From positions 202,226-266,225 of the forward strand of contig MFPR01000006.1 of assembly GCA_001784175.1 (NCBI GenBank): 64,000 nucleotides of DNA, in the 5' to 3' direction. Source of the stretch: Candidatus Lindowbacteria bacterium RIFCSPLOWO2_12_FULL_62_27. GTDB taxonomy: Bacteria; Lindowbacteria; 2-12-FULL-62-27. Shown here piece by piece: positions 52,627 to 61,400 of the stretch (position 1 is the first letter of the stretch; each line of letters starts with the position of its first letter). A program made the translations under genes and the position numbers. The notes beneath the pieces are model-generated. The model was not told where the DNA came from. It saw only the letters and a list, made by a program, of their open reading frames with translations, and did no database searches.

Positions 52627-52814
52627 AAGTATATTTGTATATATACAGGGGGTATTCTGTCCAAACTTAAAGACTTATTGCGGAGAGCGGAAATAGTTGA
52701 CACCTCGTTGAGGAAACAACAACAACATCAACTACGAAAAGACGCAAAATTTCGCGAAAACGCGAAAAACCTCTCTATGAAATTTTTTCGAGATCATTCG
52801 CCGCTTCAAAACTT

Positions 52815-52842
52815 AAATAACTTAATGCCTGACCCTGTTCTC
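52815..52842 (+). repeat. Short AT-rich repeat, copy 2 (TAATGCC variant)
   Basis: AAATAACTTAATGCCTGACC followed by CTGTTCTC, at the 3' end of cassette copy A. Confidence 0.6.
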
Positions 52843-52887
52843 GCTGATGTTGTCCCGCCTCATCACTCGAATCGGGGAACTCCGCAA

Positions 52888-53226
52888 ATGATCCGCCGCC
52901 CTCTCTCTGTTCTTTTGTTTTGCCTTGTCCTGTTTTCTTCTCTAATCCCTATTCCCTATTCCCCATTCCCTGCCCTTCCCCTAATCCCTAATCCCTATTC
53001 CCTAATCCCTGCCCTTGCCGCCCCCAACACCTGGTCCACCCTCGCCGCCGCCCCGGCCGCCGTGGCTGATGGCGGCGCGTTGGTGTATCCCGGTTCGGGT
53101 GACACGATTTATGCTTCTGGAGGCTCGAATGGCCGTGGCGGCCTATGTGATCAAGATCACAGAGATATTTCCGGCATGAACGGGTACTCCTTGATACAAT
53201 ACGGGTTGGGGGTGAAGAATTTATGA
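52888..53226 (+). pseudogene. Truncated secreted Kelch-like surface protein
   Basis: ATG 52888 gives a signal peptide (MIRRPLSVLLFCLVLFSSLI), a low-complexity Pro/Leu/Tyr/Ser stretch encoded by CCCTAATCCCTATT-like repeats, then NTWSTLAAAPAAVADGGALV and YPGSGDTIYASGGSN, the start of a Kelch-like propeller. The match stops near 53127; the frame then runs through a CRP-type palindrome and ends at 53226. Only the N-terminal part of a gene is left, placed downstream of cassette copy A exactly as the giant gene is placed after copy C. Confidence 0.6.
53146..53161. promoter_or_regulatory. CRP-type palindrome 3
   Basis: TGTGATCAAGATCACA, perfect dyad. It interrupts the Kelch-like fragment and lies about 60 bases upstream of the HicB gene, followed by GAGATATTT rather than the longer AT-run of copies A and C. 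Confidence 0.65.
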
Positions 53227-53408
53227 ACGAATATAAAGTTGCGTTTGTAAAAAGCGGAAAATGGTATGCGGCCTTTGTGCCAGACCTGCCGGGCGCTCAC
53301 TCCCAGGGCAGGACTCTGGCGGAAGCCCGCCGGAACATCCGGGAGGCGATTGCGCTGGTGCTCGAATCCAATCACAAGCGATTCCGCTTCAATTCCCCGC
53401 CATCGTGA
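53223..53408 (+). CDS. hicB: HicB-family antitoxin, no HicA partner
   Basis: 61 residues. HicB N-terminal fold: YKVAFVKSGKWYAAFVPDLP, GAHSQGRTLAEARRNIREAI, ALVLESN. The usual partner, a HicA RNA-binding toxin, is absent on both sides, and the protein lacks a DNA-binding C-terminus. It may be a solitary antitoxin or the remnant of a pair. A CRP-type palindrome lies upstream. Confidence 0.85.
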   Translation: MNEYKVAFVKSGKWYAAFVPDLPGAHSQGRTLAEARRNIREAIALVLESNHKRFRFNSPPS

Positions 53409-53488
53409 AATCAACACGTTCACGGCTCGCGGCATCTGTAAAGACCTGGGTGTCGAACCTCCGAGCGGCAAATGAAACCTGCGGCGTG

Positions 53489-53517
53489 AATAACTTAACA
53501 ACTTACGGTCTGACCCC
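53489..53517 (+). repeat. Short AT-rich repeat, copy 3
   Basis: AATAACTTAACAACTTACGG followed by TCTGACCCC; CGGTCTGACC variant as in copies 1 and 4. Confidence 0.6.
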
Positions 53518-53543
53518 GTTGACCAGTTGCCGGTTACGGCTGG

Positions 53544-53639
53544 TTAACTCTGCTTGTGGCGGGGACGTTCGATGAAGACTTCCATGAACACGATGGCCAG
53601 AATCGGCAATATCAGACTGGCCCATTCGGCAATACTCAC
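53544..53639 (-). CDS. Tiny membrane protein, 31 aa
   Basis: GTG 53639 to TAA 53544. The peptide has one hydrophobic helix (EWASLILPILAIVFMEVFIE) and a basic tail (RPRHKQS). Its GTG overlaps the stop of the 61-aa gene upstream (GTGA), so the two are coupled. Such small membrane pairs are easily missed by annotation. Function unknown; a type I-like toxin or a small membrane regulator are possibilities. Confidence 0.55.
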   Translation of the reverse strand: MSIAEWASLILPILAIVFMEVFIERPRHKQS

Positions 53640-53821
53640 AGTCGATCCTCCTTCCATACGTAATATACCAGACAACAGATGCCGGCCGCCAACGCGCCGA
53701 CCGGAAACGACGGATGCAGGTCCTGCCGAAAAATCGTCGCGGCCAGCCCGCCGATCATCAGCGCACGGCCCATTTCAAAGATCACCTTCTCAAGTCTCGA
53801 CTCAGGCCTTCTCTCCATCAC
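53636..53821 (-). CDS. Small two-helix membrane protein, 61 aa
   Basis: Amphipathic, charged N-terminus (MERRPESRLEKVIFEMGRAL) followed by two membrane helices (MIGGLAATIF and VGALAAGICCLVYYVW), ending KEDRL. It overlaps the 31-aa gene by 4 bases. The layout recalls families of small membrane proteins found in pairs in accessory regions. No known function. Confidence 0.6.
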   Translation of the reverse strand: MMERRPESRLEKVIFEMGRALMIGGLAATIFRQDLHPSFPVGALAAGICCLVYYVWKEDRL

Positions 53822-53874
53822 ATCCGGATCATACCGTCAAACCTACTCTTGTGCAAGCTCGTGGGAAGGATTTG

Positions 53875-53900
53875 AATAACTTAACAACTTACGGTCTGAG
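53875..53900 (+). repeat. Short AT-rich repeat, copy 4
   Basis: AATAACTTAACAACTTACGG followed by TCTGAG; CGGTCTG variant. Confidence 0.6.
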
Positions 53901-53917
53901 CCTTCTCTCAAAAACCT

Positions 53918-54088
53918 CTATATGAAATTTTTTCGCGATCATTCGCCGCTTCAAAACTTAAATAACTTAATGCCTGACCCTGTTCTCGGTTCGGGCGACA
54001 CGATTTATGCTTTCGGAACCTTGAAACATCCTCCGGTTGCGGGTATATTCGAAGATGGGCGCAGGGGTAAAAAGGGGAGTCGAGCGGC
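53918..54088 (+). repeat. Remnant of a cassette 3' end plus Kelch-like codons
   Basis: 53918-53987 repeats the last 70 bases of the cassette (ATGAAATTTTTTCGCGATCA and the TAATGCC form of the AT-rich repeat, 53960-53987). It runs straight into GGTTCGGGCGACACGATTTA, the same Kelch-like coding as at 53090. So a fourth, mostly deleted cassette/gene junction lies here. 54021-54088 shows nothing else before the retropepsin gene. Confidence 0.6.
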
Positions 54089-54487
54089 GTGAGCAAACCC
54101 ATTCGGGACGTGGACATTGAAACGGCCAACGGTAAAAAAACATGCGTTTCGGCTGTCCTCGACAGCGGGTCGTTCTATACGATCATTCGTCAGGATTGTT
54201 TGCCGCGCGGGGCCGTGGTCGAAACGTTGAAGGTCAAACAAAAATTTGGAACGGCAAAACGGCGCGGCGGCAAACTTGTTGTGACCGCGGTTGTGTATTT
54301 AAAAATGCGCGTTGAAGGCCGCTGGATCAGTGACGAGGCGAAGGTCGCCCCCGACTTGGGGTCGGAGATGTTGATCGGCGCCAAAACCATGCAAGCCTGG
54401 GACATCACCATCAAAAACAAAAATGGCCGCACAACCATCCATGTCGGGCATGACATGAACGACCCCGACATCCAGACGGTGCTGTGA
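54089..54487 (+). CDS. Retropepsin-like aspartic protease
   Basis: 132 residues. The catalytic motif is LDSGSFYTII (D-S-G), within VSAVLDSGSFYTIIRQDCLP; the second half has LGSEMLIGAKTMQAWDI, which pairs with the family pattern (hydrophobic-IG near the C-terminus). Retropepsin-like proteins of bacteria are small and act as dimers; substrates are unknown. Start ATG 54089; a GAGCGG segment upstream is a poor ribosome binding site. A fragment of a related gene is at 49848. Confidence 0.85.
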   Translation: MSKPIRDVDIETANGKKTCVSAVLDSGSFYTIIRQDCLPRGAVVETLKVKQKFGTAKRRGGKLVVTAVVYLKMRVEGRWISDEAKVAPDLGSEMLIGAKTMQAWDITIKNKNGRTTIHVGHDMNDPDIQTVL

Positions 54488-54526
54488 TGGCAAAGTCAAT
54501 ACGTCAAGGAATGGCACCGTCAGCGG

Positions 54527-54560
54527 AAAACTTAATAACTAAATGCCTGACACTGTTCTC
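54527..54560 (+). repeat. Short AT-rich repeat, copy 6
   Basis: AAAACTTAATAACTAAATGC followed by CTGACACTGTTCTC, directly upstream of cassette copy B. Confidence 0.6.
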
Positions 54561-54568
54561 CTGGTTTT

Positions 54569-54890
54569 GGAAACTGCCCCGGTTGATGACGATACGTCCG
54601 TTGCGCGACTCCCGAATCGATCCTATGTCGGTACACCCTTCGTGCGGATTTCCGTTCGCAGTGTGATCTGGATCACAATATATATGTGTAGTTATATAGG
54701 AGATATTCTGTCTAAACTTATAGACTTACTACGGAGAGCGGAAATAGTTGACATCTCGTTGAGAAACCCCATCAACTACGAAAAGACGCAAATTTTCGCG
54801 AAAACGCGCAAAAAACTCAAAAACTCAATACCTGGTACTGTCTTCTCCGCAGCCGGAAATAACTTCAATAACTTAATGCTTGACACCGTT
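54569..54890 (+). repeat. Promoter/leader cassette, copy B (partial, diverged)
   Basis: Begins at GGAAACTGCCCCGGTTGATG, i.e. lacks the promoter and first hairpin of copies A and C. It keeps the CRP-type palindrome (54662-54677), the conserved open frame (LRRAEIVDISLR) and the AT-rich repeat at the end (54858-54890, AATAACTTCAATAACTTAAT then GCTTGACACC). More diverged than A versus C. No surface-protein gene follows. Confidence 0.75.
54662..54677. promoter_or_regulatory. CRP-type palindrome 4
   Basis: TGTGATCTGGATCACA, perfect dyad, inside cassette copy B and followed by ATATATATGTGTAGTTATAT. Confidence 0.7.
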
Positions 54891-55010
54891 CGTCTGCCTC
54901 CCCCGCAAGGGGGGAGGAACAACTGCGGCCATGCGAAATTGAACAAAATCTACCACGCCAGTAGCGGTCTGCCGTCTATATGCGGAATCGCTGGACCGGC
55001 CAATTCTCCC
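54891..55010. other. Spacer with one short palindrome, no gene
   Basis: Contains CCTCCCCCGCAAGGGGGGAG (54898-54917), a hairpin of the same family as those near the DUF559 and respiratory genes, and otherwise unremarkable sequence up to the promoter of copy C. Confidence 0.5.
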
Positions 55011-55417
55011 TTGACTTTCGCTCTTCCTGCGGATATATTCAAGGGGTTGGGTCGGGGTGGCAAGTCCTGCAGGATCAGGACTCATGAATAGGTTCCATGC
55101 GCAGGAAACTGCCCCGGTTGATGACGATACGTCTGTTGTGCGACTCCCGAATCTGGCCTATGTCTGTACACCCTTCGTACGTAATTCCGGCCGCCGTGTG
55201 ATCTGGGTCACACAACATATTTGTATATATACAGGGGGTATTCTGTCCAAACTTAAAGACTTATTGCGGAGGGCGGAAATAGTTGACACCTCGTCCAGGA
55301 AACAACATCAACTACGAAAAGACGCAAATTTTCGCGAAAACGCGCAAAAACTCTCTATGAAATCTTTCCGCGATCATTCGCCGATTCAAAACTTTAATAA
55401 CTTAATGCCTGACCCCA
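55011..55417 (+). repeat. Promoter/leader cassette, copy C, driving the giant surface protein
   Basis: Starts with a strong promoter, TTGACT (55011-55016), 17 bases, TATATT (55034-55039). The hairpin AGTCCTG/CAGGACT is at 55063-55082, then the GCAG-GAAA-CTGC stem, a CRP-type palindrome (55197-55212) and the AT-rich repeat (55388-55417). The start codon options of the giant gene (55357, 55405) lie in its last 60 bases, so the leader would be about 310-360 bases long. Confidence 0.8.
55197..55212. promoter_or_regulatory. CRP-type palindrome 5, upstream of the giant gene
   Basis: TGTGATCTGGGTCACA keeps TGTGA-N6-TCACA with one mismatch in the inner half site. It is followed by CAACATATTTGTATATATAC. 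About 160-210 bases upstream of the start codon candidates. Confidence 0.7.
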
Positions 55418-58400
55418 GTCTTCTACCCCAGTCTTCCCTGTTTTTCGCCGATTCGCCGTTTCTCCGTCTCGCCGTTTCGATCTTTATAGCCCTCTTCCCA
55501 CTTTTCAATCCCGAAGCACACGCCGCACCCAACGACACCACCGCCGACGCCGTGTGGGGCCAGCCGAATTTTGGCGATTCGACCGTAAATAACGGCGGCA
55601 TCTCGGCAAACAGCCTGCTATATCCGCGCGGCGGCGCATTTGATGCCCAAGGGCGTCTGTACGGCGCCGATCAGGGTAACAGCCGCATCCTGATCTACAA
55701 CGGTCCGGCATCGGGTGACACGACGGCCGACACCGTCTTGGGCCAGCCGGGATTCACAACGAACACCCAAAATAACGGCGGCGTCTCGGCAAACAGCCTG
55801 GCCAATCCAGATGGCGTCGCATTCGATGCCCAAGGGCGTCTATACGTCGGCGATAGGATCAACAACCGCGTCCTGATCTACGACGATCCGGCATCGGGTG
55901 ACACGACGGCCGACACCGTCTTGGGCCAGCCGGGATTTGCAACGAACACATTCAATATCGGCGGCATATCGGCAAACACCCTGTACGAACCGTATAATGT
56001 CGAAGTCGATGCCCAAGGGCGTCTCTACGTCGCCGATTTGAGTAACCATCGCGTCCTGATCTACGACAATCCGGCGTCGGGCGACACGACGGCCGACACC
56101 GTATTGGGCCAGCCGGGATTCGCAACGAACACCGCCAATAACGGCGGCATATCGCCAAACAGCCTGAACAGTCCGTATGGCGTCGAAGTCGATGCCCAAG
56201 GGCGTCTGTACGGCGCCGATCAGGGTAACAGCCGCATCCTGATCTACAACGGTCCGGCATCGGGTGACACGACGGCCGACACCGTATTGGGCCAGCCGGG
56301 ATTCACAACGAACACATTCGATATCGGCGGCATATCGGCAAACGGCATGTACAATCCGACTGGCGTCGAAGTCGATGCCCAAGGGCGTCTCTACGTCGCC
56401 GATTACTCCAACCATCGCATCCTGCGCTTCGACACAGCCCCGCCGCCCCCTCCCTACGCCGGCCCGAAATGGTACGTGAATGACACGTCGACCAGCGGCG
56501 ACTCGTACACGTACGCGGTCGGCAGTGACGCCAACGAGGGGAGCGCATCATTGCCGTTCCGCACGATCATCCGCGCGATCAACGCCGCCTCATCCGGCGA
56601 CACCATCTACATCGACGCCGGACTCTATGACTCGTATGTCGTCATCAGCGCCACCGAGACGGCGGGCGTCAACATCACCAAGGACTCGATCGCGCTCATC
56701 GGCAAGGACTCGGCGTCCACCATCATCGATCCCCCGGGGGCGAAGACGCTGACGGGACTCTACGGCATCTACGCCGACACGCAGACGGGACTCACGATCA
56801 AAAACCTCGGCGTGACGGGGGCGTATGACGGGATTCGCTTCGATAACGTCGATCGGTCCACAGTTTCCGGTGACAGTTGCAGTTCGAACGGCGAATACGG
56901 CGTCTATCTGTTCAACGGATCGGAAACGAACACCCTCAGCAACAACATCGCCAATTCCAATTCGTCCATCGGGTTTCTCGTTTCCGGATCCAACCACAAC
57001 ACCGTCAACAACAACATCGCCAATTCCAACTCCAATGCCGGAATCAATTTCTCGTCCAGTTCCTACGACACCGCAAGCAACAACACCGCCAACCTGAACG
57101 GATTTGCCGGGATCGATCTGAACGGCGGGTCCTATTACACCGTCACCGGCAACACTTCGGACACCAATTCTTCCCACGGCATCTATCTCGAAGGCGGGAC
57201 CAATAACAACACCGTTTCCAATAACACCGCCCGCGGCAACTCGACCACCGGCATCTACCTCAACGCGGCCGATACCAACACCCTTTCCGGCAACACCGCC
57301 GGCGTCAACGGCGACGGGATCAAGCTCTTGAACAGTCAGGCCAACACGCTGAGCTCCAATACGGCCAACTCGGACTCGTGGAACGGCATTGTTCTTTCGG
57401 GATCGAACCGCAATACCCTTGAAACCAACACCTGTCACTCCAACCTCGGCCCCGGCATTCTGCTCGTGGATACGTCGAAGTTCAATACGCTCCGCAACAA
57501 CACGGCCGAAACGAACACCGGCGCCGGAATCAAAGTCCTGAACAGCTCATCCGACACCCTGAGCGGCAACACGAGCCGGTCGAACACCCTGTACGGCATT
57601 CACTTGGACGGGGCGGCGAATAACACCCTGACCAACAACACGGCCAATTTGAACGTGTCCATCGGGATTTATCTTTCCGGCGCTTCGGACACGAACACGG
57701 TGGACAGCAACGCGGCCAATTCGTGCGGCGACGGAATCAAAGTCTTGAACAGCCACGGCAACACGCTGAAGTCGAACACGGCCCAATCGGACACCTACAA
57801 CGGCATCGTCATCTCGGCGTCGAACGACAACACCGTGGAGAGCAACACGTGCAATCTGAACGCTCAGATCGGAATTCTGTTGGCGGACACCTCGAAACGC
57901 AATACCGTGCGGAACAATTCGGCCGACACCAACACGCAGGCGGGGATCAAGCTGACCGGCGCTTCGTCGGACGACACCGTCAGCGGCAACACGTGCCGGT
58001 CTAATCTCCAGCAGGGGATTCTTCTCGACATGGCCGACACCCACACGATTTCATCCAACACGGCCAATTCCAACGGGGACGGCATTAAACTCCTGAACAG
58101 CCACGGCAACACCGTCAGTTCCAACACGGCCCAATCGGATACCAACGGCATCGTGCTGTCGGGCGCGAACAACAATACGCTGGAGACCAACACCTGTTTC
58201 TCCAACCTGCAAATCGGGATTTTGCTGGCGGACACGTCGAAGTTCAACACGGTGCGGAACAACACAACCGAAACGAACACGTATGACGGCATCAAAGTCT
58301 CGGGCGCATCAAGCGACACGGTGGAGGGGAACACGACGCGGTGGAACACGCAGTACGGCATCTGGCTGGACGACACGTCGACGAACAACGTGGTGAAGAA

Positions 58401-61400
58401 CAACACGGTGACGCTGAACGCGAACATCGGGATTTACCTGTCGGACGGGTCGGACACGAACACGGTGGACAGCAACGCGGCCAATTCCAATTCGGACGGC
58501 ATCAAATTGTCGGACGCTCACGCAAATACGGTGGTGAACAACACGGCCAAATCGGATTCGTACAACGGCATCGCGCTCTCGGGCGCGAACCGAAACACGA
58601 TCGAGACGAACACATGTCAGTCCAATCTGCAGATCGGCATCCTGCTGGCGGACGGGTCGAGATACAACGTCATTTCGAACAACACGACGGACACGAACGC
58701 GCAATACGGGATCAAAGTGCTGGGGAGTTACTACGACACGGTGACGGACAACACGGCGCGCGAAAATCCGGTGCAGGGGATTCTGCTGGACGGGTCGGAG
58801 ACGAACTGGGTCGTGAGCAACACGGCGGTTTCGAACGGGGACGGGATCAAATTGCTGAACAGCCACGGCAATACGGTGCGTTCGAACACGGCGCGGTCGG
58901 ACACGTACAACGGGATTGTGCTCTCGGGCGCGAACGGCAACACGATCGAGACCAACACCTGCAACTCGAATCTGCAGGTTGGGATTCTGCTGGCGGACAC
59001 GTCGCGGTTCAACACGGTGTCGGGCAATGTGTCGGAGACGAACGCGTGGGACGGGATCAAGGTGTTTGGCAGTACGTTCGACACGTTGAGCGGGAACAGG
59101 GCGCGGTGGAACACGAACTACGGCATCTGGCTGGCCGACACGTCGACGAACCACGTGATCAGGAACAACACGGCGGCGCTGAATGCAGGCATCGGCATCT
59201 ACCTCTCGGAAGGCGCGGACACGAACGCGGTGGACAGCAACACGGCGAACTCGAACGGGGACGGGATCAAGGTCCTGCGCAGCCACGGCAATACGCTGAA
59301 GTCGAACACGGCCCAGTCGGACACCTACAACGGCATTGTGTTGTCGGGCGCCAACAACAATGTCTTGGAGACCAACATCTGTTTCTCGAACTTGCAAGTC
59401 GGAATTCTGCTGGCGGACACGTCGAAATACAATGTGGTGAGGAACAACACGACCGACACGAACACGCAATACGGGATTCGGCTGTTGAACAGTTCATACG
59501 ACACGGTGACGGGCAACACGGCGCGGTCCAACCCGCTGGTGGGCATCCATCTGGACGGGTCGGACACGAACGTGGTGAAGAGCAACACGGCCAATTCCAA
59601 CGGCGACGGGATCAAGCTGTTGAACAGCCACGGCAACACCGTCAGTTCCAACACGGCCCAATCGGACACCTACAACGGCATCGTGCTGTCGGGCGCGAAC
59701 AACAATACGCTGGAGACCAACACCTGTTTCTCCAACCTGCAAATCGGGATTTTGCTGGCGGACACGTCCAAGTTCAATACCGTGCGGAATAACACGACCG
59801 AAACGAACACGTATGACGGCATCAAAGTCTCGGGCTCATCAAGCGACACGGTGGAGGGGAACACGACGCGGTGGAACACGCAGTACGGCATCTGGCTGGC
59901 CGACACGTCGACGCTGAATGTGGTGAAGAACAACACGGTGACGCTGAACGCGAACATCGGGATTTACCTGTCGGACGGGTCGGACACGAACACGGTGGAC
60001 AGCAACACGGCCAATTCCAATTCGGACGGTATCAAAGTCCAGCGCAGCCATGGCAACACGCTGAAGTCGAACACGGCCCAATCGGACACCTACAACGGCA
60101 TCATCCTATCTGTCGCGAACAACACCCGTGTGGAAAGCAATACGATCAAATCCAACCTGCAAGTCGGCCTCCAGATCGCGGATATCTCCAATAATAATTT
60201 CTTCCGGAATAACACCGTTTCTTCCAATACCCAAATGGGCGTCAAGCTGTACAGTTCGGACTCGAACACCCTCACACAGAACGATATCAGCGGCAACGAC
60301 ACCGGCGTACGGATCGAAGGGACCTCTGCCGGCAACCTCATTACCAAAAACAACATCACCGGCAACAATGTAAACGGGGTTTATAACCAGGCCGGCCTCG
60401 CCCAGACGCTGACCCGTAACTGGTTCGGTTCCGCCGACTCGGTGACGGTCAAGAACAAGATCAGCGACACGGCGTCGGATTGGGATCCGTGGCGACTCGC
60501 CGCGGTCGACACGGCTGCCGGCGCCGACACGACCGCGCCGAAAGCGCCGGACACGGTGGCGGTGGTGAGCGCGGCGGGCGACTCGTCGGTGGGTTTGGAG
60601 TGGGCGGCGGTGACGGCGCTGGAGGAGTCGAACGGCGGCGCCGTGGGGTTGTCGGGGTATCGGGTGTACCGCAGTCTGACCAAAGACACGTCGTCGTGGA
60701 TCAAAATCGGCCAGACGGGGTCGGGGCAGATCCGGTTTCAGGATACGGATGCCGGGCTCAAGACATACTACTACCGCGTGACTGCGTTCGACGCGGCGGC
60801 GTTTGAGAACGAGTCGTTCTTCTCTGACTCCCAGCCGTCGGGCCAGGCGTGGTTTGGCCGGACCGCGTTTTACGTGAACGACGGCTCCACATCGGGCGAC
60901 AGTTTCACGTATGCGGCGGGTTCGGACACGACGGGCGAAGGCACGTCGGGCAAGCCGTTCGGCTCGCCGGCGAAGGCGATGCAGTACGTGACCGCCGGCG
61001 ACACGATCTGGCTGGACGCCGGCACGTACGGCGGCGACACGTGGGAGATGATTTCGGCGACAGAAACCGGCGCCGTGAATCTGGATACGGACAACTTGAC
61101 GCTGATCGGCAAGGATTCGGGGGCGACGGTGATTGATCCGCCGGGACTGGCGACCGGAATCTTCGGCATCTACGCCGACTCGCAGGCTGGCCTGATGATC
61201 AAAAATCTCGGCGTGACGGGCGCCTATGACGGGATTCATTTCCTGACGGTGACGTCGTCCCGGATCGAGAACGACAGCTCCGGGGCGTGCTTGAATGACG
61301 GTTTCTACTTGGAATCTTCGGACTCTAACACGCTGTCGAACAACATCTCCAATTTGAATTCGGCCAACGGGATCACGCTCTCGTACTGCACCGGCAACAC

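Larger units (their letters stand above)
52425..52842 (+). repeat. Promoter/leader cassette, copy A
   Basis: About 418 bases almost repeated at 55011-55417 (copy C) and partly at 54569-54890 (copy B). Contents in order: TTGACT (52425-52430), 17 bases, TATGTT (52448-52453); a hairpin AGTCCTG/CAGGACT (52477-52496); GCAG-GAAA-CTGC (52515-52526), a stem with a GNRA tetraloop; a CRP-type palindrome (52611-52626); AT-rich TATATATAC; then the AT-rich repeat ending TAATGCCTGACC. One reading frame stays open through most of the cassette. It lies upstream of a broken secreted-protein gene. Confidence 0.8.

Noticed and set aside
52711-52790. Possible CRISPR array in the repeat-rich 50-55 kb region
   Set aside because: Repeats are irregularly spaced, few, unequal in length, and no cas gene is nearby.
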